Assembly: GCF_019468565.1 (NCBI RefSeq) | Contig: NZ_CP080521.1 | Coordinates: 3,720,001-3,784,000 of the forward strand | Reading direction: 5' to 3' | Length of the DNA: 64,000 nt | From: Pseudonocardia sp. DSM 110487 | GTDB lineage: Bacteria; Actinomycetota; Actinomycetes; Mycobacteriales; Pseudonocardiaceae | Part shown: positions 34,124-42,071 of the stretch, in pieces | Numbering within the stretch: the first letter of the stretch is position 1 | Layout: every line of letters begins with the position of its first letter | The notes under the pieces: model-generated | Databases searched by the model: none | Told to the model about the DNA's origin: nothing | What the model saw: only the letters and a program-made list of their open reading frames with translations | Made by a program: the position numbers and the translations under genes

Positions 34124-34192
34124 ATGCCGAACTACGCGTCCCCCACACTGCGCGCCCGAGAACCGGTCGACGCGGGGGTAGCGGGGCCATGA
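34124..34192 (+). CDS. 22-residue leader ORF coupled to the TctC gene
   Basis: ATG 34124 sits 6-8 nt after AAGGAGGTGAG, the best ribosome site in this region. It encodes MPNYASPTLRAREPVDAGVA-GP, then TGA overlapping the ATG of the TctC gene (ATGA, 34189-34192). The TctC ATG itself has no good ribosome site, so TctC translation probably depends on reading this short ORF. The peptide is not enriched in one amino acid, so attenuation is not evident. Confidence 0.5.
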   Translation: MPNYASPTLRAREPVDAGVAGP

Positions 34193-35352
34193 CCACTGTC
34201 ACCCCCGCGTCGGCGCAGCAGAGCGCCGACCCGCCGCCCCTCAACCGCCGCACCGCGGTCGCTGTCATGGCCGTCTTCACCGTCCTGGCCGTTGTAGCCG
34301 CGATCTTCGGCGGCGGTCTGCTCAGCCGGACCGCCACCACCACCGACGGGGACTTCGCCGGCGAGACCGTCGAGGTCGTCATCCCGCTCGCCGAGGGCGG
34401 TGGCACCGACACCTGGGCCCGGTTCGTGGGTCAGGGCCTCACCCGCGCGCTTCCCGGTCAACCCGGCTTCGCGCCCGTCAACGACGCCGGAGGTGAGGGC
34501 ATCGCCGGGACCAACCGCTTCTTCGCAACCGCGGAGGCCGACGGCACCCACCTGCTGGTCAGCACCGCCACCAGCGTCGTCCCGTGGCTGCTCGGCCGCT
34601 CCGAGGTGCAGTACAACTTCGGCGACCTCACCCCGGTGCTGGCCAACGGCACCGGCGCGGTGGTCTACGCCCGCACCGGCGCAGGCGTCAACGGGCCTCA
34701 GGACCTGGTGAACCGCGCCGCACCGCTGAAGTTCGGCGGCATCAGCGCCACCGGGCTCGACCTGACCACGCTCGTCGCGTTCGACCTGCTCGGCACCGAC
34801 GTCGAAGCGATCTTCGGGTTCGAGGGCCGCGGCCCCGTCGGGCTGGCGCTGCAGCGCGGCGAGATCGACATCGACTACCAGACGACCTCCGCTTACGGGC
34901 CCAGCGTGCAGCCCCTCGTGGATTCGGGAGGAGCGGTGCCGCTGTTCTCGCTCGGCCAGATCGACGCCGCAGGCAACGTCGTCCGCGACCCGAACTTCCC
35001 CGACATCCCGACGGTCGTGGAGGTGTACCGGACGCTCAACGGCACGGACCCGTCCGGACCGGCGTACGAGGCCTACCGGGCCCTGCTGGGCGTCACCTAC
35101 ACCTACCAGAAGGCGATGTGGGTGCCGCAGGACACGCCCCCGCAGGCGACCGAGCTGCTGCGTCGCTCGGCCGAGCAGATGGGCGCCGACCCGGTTTTCA
35201 ACGCCGAGGCCGAGAAGGTGCTCGGTGGCTACCCGATCGTCGCGGACCCGCGGCTGCCGGAGCGGATCGCCGAGTCCTACCGCGTCGACGACGAGGTGAA
35301 GGGCTATGTCGTCGGCCTGCTCGGCACCCGCTACCACGTGACGATCGACTAG
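34189..35352 (+). CDS. Tripartite tricarboxylate transporter, TctC-like binding protein
   Basis: 387 residues from ATG 34189. An N-terminal hydrophobic segment (AVAVMAVFTVLAVVAAIFGG, residues ~24-43) without a lipobox suggests a membrane-anchored receptor. The binding domain shows VEVVIPLAEGGGTDTWARFV, GTNRFFATAEADGTHLLVST, YNFGDLTPVLANG and late QKAMWVPQDTPPQATELLRR. It is divergent from the compact Bug proteins, as in the fusion at 26638. It precedes the fused TctAB gene by 10 bp. Binds a carboxylate outside the membrane; ligand unknown. Confidence 0.85.
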   Translation: MTTVTPASAQQSADPPPLNRRTAVAVMAVFTVLAVVAAIFGGGLLSRTATTTDGDFAGETVEVVIPLAEGGGTDTWARFVGQGLTRALPGQPGFAPVNDAGGEGIAGTNRFFATAEADGTHLLVSTATSVVPWLLGRSEVQYNFGDLTPVLANGTGAVVYARTGAGVNGPQDLVNRAAPLKFGGISATGLDLTTLVAFDLLGTDVEAIFGFEGRGPVGLALQRGEIDIDYQTTSAYGPSVQPLVDSGGAVPLFSLGQIDAAGNVVRDPNFPDIPTVVEVYRTLNGTDPSGPAYEAYRALLGVTYTYQKAMWVPQDTPPQATELLRRSAEQMGADPVFNAEAEKVLGGYPIVADPRLPERIAESYRVDDEVKGYVVGLLGTRYHVTID

Positions 35353-35362
35353 GAGAGCGACG

Positions 35363-37393
35363 ATGCTCGAATCCGCACTGGCCGCCCTCCAGTCACTGGC
35401 TGATCCAGGGCTGCTCCTCATGCTCGTGATCGGCGTCGCGGCAGGCCTGGTGATGGGTCTCATCCCGGGGCTGGGCGGCACTGGCGCCGTGGCCATCCTG
35501 CTGCCCGTCACCTTCGGCATGGAAGCCCCGCAGGCGCTCGCCCTGCTGATCGGTGCCCTCGCCGTGGTGCACACCTCCGACACCGTGTCCGCGGTGCTGC
35601 TCGGCGCGCCGGGTTCCGCCTCGGCCAGCGTCATCATGCTCGACGGCTACTCGATGGCCCGCCAGGGCCAGGCGCGGCGGGCCCTGTCGCTGGCCTTCCT
35701 GTCCTCGATGGCCGGTGGCATCATCGGCGCGCTCGGCCTGACATTGGCCATTCCGCTGGCCCGCCCGCTCGTGCTGTCGTTCGGCAGCCCGGAGCTGTTC
35801 ATGCTGACCGTCCTCGGTGTCGCACTGGCCGCCGTTCTGTCCCGCGGCAATGTGGCCAAGGGCCTCGCCGCCGGCCTGCTCGGCCTGCTTCTCGGCACCG
35901 TCGGCACCTCACCGACCACGGCCGAGTACCGGTTCACCTTCGGCAGCCTGTTCCTCGGCGACGGCCTCTCCCTCGTCGCCGTCGCCCTCGGGATCTTCGG
36001 CCTCGCCGAGATCGCCAGCCGGGTCGGGCAGCGCGGCCACCCCGAGCAGCCGATCACGCTCGGTGGCACTTACCTGGAGGGCGTGCGCGAGTGGCTCACC
36101 CACTGGACGCATGTCATCCGGGGCGCGCTGATCGGGATCTGGGCCGGCGTCCTGCCCGGGATCGGTGCCACCGCCGGGACCTGGATGGCCTACGGCCAGG
36201 CCGTCGCGACCGCCAAGGACAAGCGCAAGTTCGGGAAGGGCGACCCGCGCGGCATCGTCGGCCCGGAGAGCGCGAACAACTCCGTCGAGGCCGGGGACCT
36301 CATCCCGACGCTGCTGTTCGGCATCCCCGGCGGCGTGCCGGCGGCGATGCTGCTCGGCCTGCTGCTCACCTACGGCATCCAGCCGGGCCCGACCATCATC
36401 ACCGACCACCTCGACCTGATGTACCTCATCGTGTGGTCGTTCGCGATCGCCAGCGTGCTCGGCGCCGCGCTGTGCTTCGGCGGCACCCGGTACCTCGCCC
36501 GCCTGACCACCGTGCCGTTCGCGGTGCTCGGCCCCGGCCTGGTCGTGGTCATGCTGCTCGGCGCATTCCAGGAGAGCGGCCAGCTCGGCGACCTGTGGGT
36601 CATGATCGCGCTCGGTGTCTTCGGCTGGCTGCTCAAGGCCACCGACTACCCGCGGGCCCCGTTCCTCATCGGCTTCGTGCTCGCCGTTCCGCTCGAGCGG
36701 TACTACTTCCTCACCGACAGCGTCTACGACGGCGCGTCGTGGCTGCTGCGCCCGTGGGTGCTCGTCTTCCTCGTCATCCTCATCGCACCCCTGGTGCTCG
36801 CCGGCATCCGCCGGCTCCGGGCCCGGCGGCACGCGGACGTCGACGACCCCGAGCGGGGGGCACCGCCGGCCGATGAGGCGGGCGAGCTCACCAACACGGG
36901 ATGGTCGCTGGCCATCGCGCTGGGCATGCTCGCCGTCTTCGCCATCGGGTGGTTCGTCTCCGCGGACTTCTCTCCGGACGCCCGGCTCGTGCCCAGGCTG
37001 CTCTGCGCCGGCGGTGTCATCGTGGCGCTCGTCCTCGTCTACCTCGAACTGAGGGCGCGGCGGACGGTGACCGACACCGGGCAGCCCGTCGGAACACCCA
37101 CTGCGGCAGGTTCCGCCGTCGCGGTGGCAGAACCCAGGACCGAGACGCGTCGTGAGTTCGTCCTCGTCGCTCTCCGGATGTTCGCGTGGATGGCCGCGTT
37201 CCTCGTGCTCGTCACCCTCGGCGGCTACCTCGCGGCGCTGCTGCTGTTCATCCCGGCGTTCCTGCTGTTCGTTGCCCGTGCCCGGCCTCGGACGGTGGTC
37301 ATCTACACGCTCGTGACGGCGCTGCTGATCCTGGCCCTGCCCGCACTGATCCACATCGATCTGCCCGTGGGGCTGCTGGGCGCCCTCGGTTGA
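35363..37393 (+). CDS. Tripartite tricarboxylate transporter, fused TctA-TctB
   Basis: 676 residues. Residues ~1-490 are TctA: GLIPGLGGTGAVAILLPVTF (residues 33-52), APGSASASVIMLDGYSMARQ and PGIGATAGTWMAYGQ, with about 11 membrane segments. After a charged linker (~495-515), residues ~520-676 form four helices like the small TctB subunit (LAIALGMLAVFAIGWFVSAD; MFAWMAAFLVLVTLGGYLAA). TctA and TctB are usually separate; here they are one chain. Preceded by GGAG; followed by a strong palindrome. Works with TctC upstream to import a carboxylate driven by an ion gradient. Confidence 0.92.
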   Translation: MLESALAALQSLADPGLLLMLVIGVAAGLVMGLIPGLGGTGAVAILLPVTFGMEAPQALALLIGALAVVHTSDTVSAVLLGAPGSASASVIMLDGYSMARQGQARRALSLAFLSSMAGGIIGALGLTLAIPLARPLVLSFGSPELFMLTVLGVALAAVLSRGNVAKGLAAGLLGLLLGTVGTSPTTAEYRFTFGSLFLGDGLSLVAVALGIFGLAEIASRVGQRGHPEQPITLGGTYLEGVREWLTHWTHVIRGALIGIWAGVLPGIGATAGTWMAYGQAVATAKDKRKFGKGDPRGIVGPESANNSVEAGDLIPTLLFGIPGGVPAAMLLGLLLTYGIQPGPTIITDHLDLMYLIVWSFAIASVLGAALCFGGTRYLARLTTVPFAVLGPGLVVVMLLGAFQESGQLGDLWVMIALGVFGWLLKATDYPRAPFLIGFVLAVPLERYYFLTDSVYDGASWLLRPWVLVFLVILIAPLVLAGIRRLRARRHADVDDPERGAPPADEAGELTNTGWSLAIALGMLAVFAIGWFVSADFSPDARLVPRLLCAGGVIVALVLVYLELRARRTVTDTGQPVGTPTAAGSAVAVAEPRTETRREFVLVALRMFAWMAAFLVLVTLGGYLAALLLFIPAFLLFVARARPRTVVIYTLVTALLILALPALIHIDLPVGLLGALG

Positions 37394-37408
37394 GACGTCC
37401 CTTGTGCA

Positions 37409-37440
37409 CTGGCTCGGAGCGGCGCGCCGCTCCGAGCCAG
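37409..37440. terminator. Perfect 32-nt palindrome, probable terminator
   Basis: CTGGCTCGGAGCGGCG and its exact reverse complement are joined without a spacer, 15 bp after the TctAB stop. No T-tract, as is common for actinobacterial hairpin terminators. It separates the transporter gene from the universal stress protein gene, so read-through to the latter may be partial. Confidence 0.65.
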
Positions 37441-37483
37441 GTGCCCTCCCCACGAGCCTCATCACAGCCTGGAAGGAATCGTC

Positions 37484-37909
37484 ATGACCACTCCCGTCGC
37501 CACCGGCCCGATCGTCGTCGGCTTCCAGTCAACGCCGGAAGGACACGCGGCCTTGCGCCAGGCGGGCCGCGAGGCACTGCTTCGGAAGCTCCCCCTGCTC
37601 GTCGTCGATCTGTCCAAGGAAGGCCACGACGCGACTCCCTCGACGATCGAAGCCGACCTCGCCGAACTCCGGGCGGAGTTCGATGCCGCAGGACTTGCCG
37701 TCGACATCGCTCCCCCGGAGCCCCTCTTCGAGCACAGCGAGCACGTCGTCAAGGTCGCGCAGGAGGTCGAAGCAACGCTCATCGTCGTCGGGCTCCGCCA
37801 CCGCACCCGCGTCGGCAAATTCCTGCTCGGCAGCTCGGCGCAGCGGATCCTGCTCGAAGCCGATTGTCCTGTCCTCGCAGTGAAATCCGCTGCCGACTCG
37901 CACACCTAG
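37484..37909 (+). CDS. Universal stress protein (UspA family)
   Basis: 141 residues. PIVVGFQSTPEGHAALRQAG starts the Rossmann-like fold, and GLRHRTRVGKFLLGSSAQRI is the G-x2-G-x9-G-S/A ATP-binding motif (slightly modified: R-H-R-T between). GGAAGGAATC precedes the ATG. Usp proteins are often paired with TTT or TRAP transporters, where they bind the transporter and ATP and tune uptake; the position after TctAB fits that. A general stress role is equally possible. Confidence 0.9.
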   Translation: MTTPVATGPIVVGFQSTPEGHAALRQAGREALLRKLPLLVVDLSKEGHDATPSTIEADLAELRAEFDAAGLAVDIAPPEPLFEHSEHVVKVAQEVEATLIVVGLRHRTRVGKFLLGSSAQRILLEADCPVLAVKSAADSHT

Positions 37910-38002
37910 TGGCTCGACACGCAGTGTCGACCAGGTAATTGATCTCGCCTGCCGGCCTCGCGGCATCCGGCGGCGTGGCCCAGGACCCGGCAGACTGGGG
38001 CC

Positions 38003-38335
38003 ATGCCCGACTGGCTGCGCACCACCCTGCTGATCGTCGGTGTACTCGGGTTGCTCGTCGTCCTGGTGCTCGGGTACGTGATGTGGCGCTACCGCGTCCC
38101 GCCGCGTGGCCTGATCGCCATGGGTGCCGCGGCGGTCTACCTCGTCTCGCCCATCGACGTCGTGCCGGAGGCGGTCCTCGGTCCGCTCGGGCTGGTCGAC
38201 GACGCCGGCGTCACCGTCGCGGTGGTGTTGTTCGTCTACAAGTTGGTGAAGGCGCACCGCCTCCTCAGCGATGGCGGGGTGGACCTGGGTCGACTGGGTC
38301 GGCGAACCCCGCACCGCGATCGCGACTCGGCCTGA
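38003..38335 (+). CDS. YkvA-like DUF1232 membrane protein
   Basis: 110 residues. An N-terminal transmembrane helix (TTLLIVGVLGLLVVLVLGYV) is followed by AAAVYLVSPIDVVPEAVLGP and LGLVDDAGVTVAVVLFVYKL, the DUF1232 core (Y-L-x-SPIDxxPE ... G-x-x-DD). Function unknown; members are common beside stress genes. The ribosome site is weak (CTGGGGCC). Confidence 0.85.
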   Translation: MPDWLRTTLLIVGVLGLLVVLVLGYVMWRYRVPPRGLIAMGAAAVYLVSPIDVVPEAVLGPLGLVDDAGVTVAVVLFVYKLVKAHRLLSDGGVDLGRLGRRTPHRDRDSA

Positions 38336-38416
38336 TTCCGCCTCGTCATCGGCAGTGCCGCTGTTGGCGTAGTTCGGTCGGTGGCATGTCGGTGTTGTTG
38401 GCCTGCTCCAGAGTGC

Positions 38417-39334
38417 TCAGGGGCGCACGCGAATGACGGTCTTGCCCTTGCGCCGCTCGGTCGGGTTGAGCGCAGGGACGGCGTCGTCGAGGGTCGCGAC
38501 GGTTCCGATGTGAGTGCGGAGGCGCCCGTCCCGCACCCGGTCGACGATCTCCACCAGCTGATTCGGAACGGACTCGACGACGAAGTCGATCGCGAGGCCG
38601 TCGACCGGGCGAGCCTCGGCGGGCCCGACCACCGACACCAGCGTCCCGCCAGAGCGGATGATGCTCGCCGAGCGCCTTTGGATGTCACCGCCGATGACAT
38701 CGAAGACCAGGTCGACCCCGCCGATGTCCTCGAGTTCCTCGTTGTCGAGGTCGAGGAACTCGTTCGCGCCGAAGTCGAGTGCGGCCTGGCGGTCGACCGC
38801 CCGCCCGGTACCGATGACGTAGGCGCCGAACTCCCGGGCGAGCTGCGTCACCATGGACCCGACCGCGCCGGCGGCACCGTGTGCGAGGACGCTCTGCCCG
38901 GCCTGAAGACGGCCGTGGTGGAACAGGCCCTGCCACGCGGTCAGGCCGGAGATCGGCAGACTGGCACCCACCGTGAAGTCGACGTTCCCGGGCAGCGGCG
39001 CGAGGTTGCGTGCCTCCACGGCCGCGTACTCGGCCAGGGTTCCGTCGCGGTGCCAGTCCGTGATCCCGAACACCCGCTGTCCCGGCGAGAGTCCCGTCGT
39101 GCCGTAGCCGAGGGAGGAGACCATTCCGGCGAACTCGTGGCCGATGATCGCCTGGGTTCGATCGTGACCGAGGCGATCGACCCACGTCGAGGGCCACTCC
39201 CACTCTGCAGGGACGAAGCCGGACGCATGGACTTCAACGACGACGTCGTTGATCGCCGGCGTCGGCTCAGGCCGCTCCGTGAGTGTGATCCCGGCTGCTT
39301 CCGAGGCCTGGTCCGTAGCGACGATTGCCTTCAT
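38417..39334 (-). CDS. NADP-dependent quinone-type oxidoreductase (zinc-free MDR)
   Basis: 305 residues. MKAIVATDQASEAAGITLTE, GHEFAGMVSSLGYGT, VLAHGAAGAVGSMVTQLARE (NADPH-binding AxGxxG variant) and the closing AVPALNPTERRKGKTVIRV place it with quinone oxidoreductase/zinc-independent medium-chain reductases. No structural zinc Cys cluster is seen. ATG 39334 has GGAGG upstream; the longer frame adds an unrelated Arg-rich lead. Divergent from the ferritin-like gene. Confidence 0.88.
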   Translation of the reverse strand: MKAIVATDQASEAAGITLTERPEPTPAINDVVVEVHASGFVPAEWEWPSTWVDRLGHDRTQAIIGHEFAGMVSSLGYGTTGLSPGQRVFGITDWHRDGTLAEYAAVEARNLAPLPGNVDFTVGASLPISGLTAWQGLFHHGRLQAGQSVLAHGAAGAVGSMVTQLAREFGAYVIGTGRAVDRQAALDFGANEFLDLDNEELEDIGGVDLVFDVIGGDIQRRSASIIRSGGTLVSVVGPAEARPVDGLAIDFVVESVPNQLVEIVDRVRDGRLRTHIGTVATLDDAVPALNPTERRKGKTVIRVRP

Positions 39335-39548
39335 CGGTGCCTCCGTGGGCCTACGCATCGGTATCAACGCGGTGACTGCCTGTTCAGACCTTGCGCGCAA
39401 TGGAAGTGGGCGACGGCCCTGGCCGCGATGAGCGTGCGTGGGCGAAGCTCGCGCACATCTCGGCCGCGGTCTCGGCCCGGGGCACGGGGTAGGGCGACCG
39501 CCTGCGAGGGGCGTCGCGGTCCTGTGTCACAGACGAGGGTGGGATCCG

Positions 39549-39594
39549 GTCCTTCCTCGGGACGGGCGTGTGCCCCGTCCGACCGAGGAAGGAC
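39549..39594 (+). promoter_or_regulatory. Hairpin that sequesters the ribosome site of the ferritin-like gene
   Basis: GTCCTTCCTCGG (39549-39560) pairs exactly with CCGAGGAAGGAC (39583-39594). An inner GACGGG/CCCGTC stem (39561-39566 with 39574-39579) and a 3-nt bulge complete the structure. The 3' arm contains the AGGAAGG Shine-Dalgarno, 6 nt before the GTG at 39599, so translation should be off unless the 12-bp stem opens. Confidence 0.6.
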
Positions 39595-39598
39595 GACC

Positions 39599-40657
39599 GT
39601 GACGCTCTCCACCACCGGCATCTCGACGCTCGACGAGCTGCGCACGCATCTGCAGTGGGCGCTCGAGCTCGAGCACTCCACCCTCCCGCCGTACCTCTGT
39701 GCGCTGTACTCCCTCGATCCCGACCGGAACGCCGAGGCCGCACAGGTCGTGGGCACTGTGTTCGCCGAGGAGATGCTGCACCTGCTGCTGGCGGCGAACC
39801 TCCTGAACGCCGTGGGTGCGGACCCGGTGCTCGACGCGCCGCACCTGCTGCCTTCCTACCCACACCCGTTGCCGCACAGCGATGGATCCGTGCAGGTCGG
39901 GCTCGGCCCGTTCGGTCCCGAGGCGTTGGACCTGTTCCTGCGGATCGAGCAGCCGGCCCGGGTGGACGCCCCGGCACAGGCCGACGGCTACGCCACGATC
40001 GGCCAGTTCTACACGGCGATCGAGAACGGGCTGCGCGAGCTGTGCGCGACCCTCGGGGAAGAGGCCGTGTTCAGCGGCGACCCGGCGCGCCAGATCAGCG
40101 ACGTCCACTTCCGGCGGGGCGGCGGCCGGGTCATCGCCGTGGTGGGCCTCGCGTCGGCGCTCGACGCTCTCGGCGAGATCGTCGAGCAGGGTGAGGGCGC
40201 GACCCGCACGGAGGTCTGGGACGGCGACCGGGACGTCGTCCACCCGGATCGGGACGAGGTCGCGCACTACTTCCGCTTCGTGGAGCTGAAGGAGGGCAGG
40301 CGGTTCCAGGCGGGAGACACGCCACGGTCCGGTCCCACGGGCGAGGCCCTCGTCGTCGACCTCGACGGCATCGCGCCGATGCGGCCGAACCCGCGCACGA
40401 CCGACCACGCGCCGGGCAGCCCCGTCCGGCAGGCGCAGGAGGAGTTCAACCGCACCTACTGCCTGCTGCTGCAACAGCTGGAAGAAGCCTGCACCGGCAG
40501 CCCGTCGCGACTCGGGGCCGCGATCGGCACGATGTACGCGGTGCGGGAGCAGGCGCTGGCGTTGCTGCGGATGCCCGACGGCAACGGCGGCTCGACGGCG
40601 GGTCCCACCTTCGAGTGGGTGCCGAGGGATCGGCGCAGCGCGAGCACGCACGAGTAA
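39599..40657 (+). CDS. Ferritin-like domain protein (VioB/iminophenylpyruvate dimer synthase-like)
   Basis: 352 residues from GTG 39599. TLDELRTHLQWALELEHSTL PPYLCALYSL and FAEEMLHLLLAANLLNAVGA supply the E-x-H and EExxH metal ligands of the ferritin-like fold. Later segments HYFRFVELKEGRRFQ and FNRTYCLLLQQLEEACTGSP match the large ferritin-like family (PF12902 type) that includes the N-terminal part of VioB/RebD-type proteins. Those enzymes couple oxidised amino acids; many stand-alone homologues have unknown roles in redox stress. The longer in-frame reading upstream is antisense to the quinone reductase gene and is rejected. Confidence 0.85.
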   Translation: MTLSTTGISTLDELRTHLQWALELEHSTLPPYLCALYSLDPDRNAEAAQVVGTVFAEEMLHLLLAANLLNAVGADPVLDAPHLLPSYPHPLPHSDGSVQVGLGPFGPEALDLFLRIEQPARVDAPAQADGYATIGQFYTAIENGLRELCATLGEEAVFSGDPARQISDVHFRRGGGRVIAVVGLASALDALGEIVEQGEGATRTEVWDGDRDVVHPDRDEVAHYFRFVELKEGRRFQAGDTPRSGPTGEALVVDLDGIAPMRPNPRTTDHAPGSPVRQAQEEFNRTYCLLLQQLEEACTGSPSRLGAAIGTMYAVREQALALLRMPDGNGGSTAGPTFEWVPRDRRSASTHE

Positions 40658-40789
40658 GTCCTCCACGCCCGCTCGTGCCCGTCGGCGAGCACCCGGATCA
40701 GACGGAGAGGCCTCACGACACGCCGGATCGAGGCGCACCCGCTGCATCGGGCGCTCGACGGCGACGGCGCAGTCGCCCCGCTGTCCGGC

Positions 40790-41116
40790 TCATCGGTTCT
40801 CGTCGACGCCTATGGCCTGGTCGATCACGACGGTGAGCCGCGCGATGAGGGACTCGCCTTCCGGGACTGTCAGGACACCGGCCTCGACGGCCCGGCCGAC
40901 CTCGTTCCCCAGCACCGCGTACAGATGCATCGGCCAGCACGCGCGGGCCCAGCTCTCGAGCGTGGCTGTGTCGTGGCGACCCACTGCCGGTTGCGCCGGA
41001 AAGGGGCCGCGCCCCGAAGCGTCGTCGTCCTCGAGGGCGAACTGGTCAGGCACGGGCTCGGAGGCCAGTCGTAAGGCCGGTGGATGGTTGACGGGGCGCA
41101 CCTCGGGGCTCCTCAT
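40790..41116 (-). CDS. Hypothetical protein (108 aa)
   Basis: The C-terminal half looks like a real helical domain (SWARACWPMHLYAVLGNEVG, RAVEAGVLTVPEGESLIARL), while the first 50 residues are Pro/Asp-rich and may be non-coding, so the true start could lie further in. I do not recognise the family. It is isolated between the ferritin-like gene and DUF7144, with weak ribosome signals. Confidence 0.5.
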   Translation of the reverse strand: MRSPEVRPVNHPPALRLASEPVPDQFALEDDDASGRGPFPAQPAVGRHDTATLESWARACWPMHLYAVLGNEVGRAVEAGVLTVPEGESLIARLTVVIDQAIGVDENR

Positions 41117-41315
41117 GGGGTGTTTCGGGGCTGGAGCAGCGTTCGGTTGGCGCGGGCATCACGTGCTGCGGCTGATGCGCCCGGTCGCTCGACGCTTTCG
41201 GCTGAGGCATCTGCCGCCCGCTCCGGCGGCCGGGCGCGATGTCGATGACCGGCGGCGGTACGCGCACCGCGAGCAGCCGGAAATCGGCACCCGCGGACTC
41301 GGAGGCGGTGGCGCG

Positions 41316-41765
41316 TCAGCGACGGGCGGCTTCGCGGTCGTACGAGCAGAGGGCCCAGATCACGGACACGTCGAGCGCGATGATCAGCAGTGACCAGATC
41401 GGGTAATAGGGGACGAACAGGAAGTTGGCGAGCATGCTCAGGCTGGCGAGCCCGATCCCGATGACGCGTCCCCATAGGTGGCCCACGAGCACGGCCGCAC
41501 CGGCAACGGCGACGAGGGCGCCGACGAGCAGGTGGATCCAGCCCCAGGCCGTGACGTCGAAGGAGAACACGTAGTTCACACCGACGACGTACAGCTCGTT
41601 CTGGAAGAGCGCCACCAGCCCCGCGACGGCCTGGAAGACCCCTGCGATGATCATGACTGTTCCGGCGAACAGGGCGAGCCCGCTGGCCAATGGCGAGATG
41701 CCGCTCACGCTGCGCACTGTGGCATCGCGATAGTCGGCCTGGCTGCCCTGGTGCGATGTGGACAT
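41316..41765 (-). CDS. DUF7144-type four-helix membrane protein
   Basis: 149 residues. SGLALFAGTVMIIAGVFQAV AGLVALFQNE, VTAWGWIHLLVGALVAVAGA, VIGIGLASLSMLANFLFVPY and IWSLLIIALDVSVIWALCSY are four transmembrane segments, with FDVTAWGWIHLL and FVPYYPxWSLLIIALD as hallmarks of this actinobacterial family. ATG 41765 has GAGGAGGAGG upstream. A TCRCCC-N5-GGRTGAG site lies 68 bp before it. Function unknown; homologues often sit with stress genes. Confidence 0.87.
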   Translation of the reverse strand: MSTSHQGSQADYRDATVRSVSGISPLASGLALFAGTVMIIAGVFQAVAGLVALFQNELYVVGVNYVFSFDVTAWGWIHLLVGALVAVAGAAVLVGHLWGRVIGIGLASLSMLANFLFVPYYPIWSLLIIALDVSVIWALCSYDREAARR

Positions 41766-41823
41766 CGGGCACCTCCTCCTCGTGTGGTTCGCGGCGATCG
41801 TTGCTCTCGGAGCCCGCAGGTCC

Positions 41824-41842
41824 CTCACCCGTGACGGGTGAG
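41824..41842. promoter_or_regulatory. Shared stress-promoter motif, site 1 (DUF7144 gene)
   Basis: CTCACCCGTGACGGGTGAG is a perfect palindrome apart from its centre, centred 68 bp before the ATG at 41765. It is the most symmetric of seven related sites with pattern TCRCCC-N5-GGRTGAG. Confidence 0.6.
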
Positions 41843-42020
41843 CCGGGCGATGGAGCCTCCGCCCGCGCTCGGCCCGGGCCCGAGCCGGCCGTGTTGCGGC
41901 GCCAGGGGCGCCCGGAGAGCGGCGCAATCGTTCGCCTCGCGCAGCTGGCTGATCTCGGCCGCGATCTTGCCGGCCGTCGGCCGGTCCGGAGGTCGTCATC
42001 GCCTTCAGTCCTGCGGATTT

Positions 42021-42039
42021 TCGCCCGCTCCGGGTGAGG
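42021..42039 (+). promoter_or_regulatory. Shared stress-promoter motif, site 2 (repeat protein/RDD operon)
   Basis: TTCGCCCGCTCCGGGTGAG, centred 42 bp before the GTG at 42072. Same half-sites and 5-bp spacer as the other members, but closer to the start codon. Confidence 0.5.
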
Positions 42040-42071
42040 CCGAGGCGTGGAGTCCGACGGAGCGTGGGAGC

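Noticed and set aside
38381..39598. Long N-terminal extension of the ferritin-like frame
   Set aside because: It is antisense to the quinone reductase gene and has shadow composition; GTG 39599 has a proper ribosome site.
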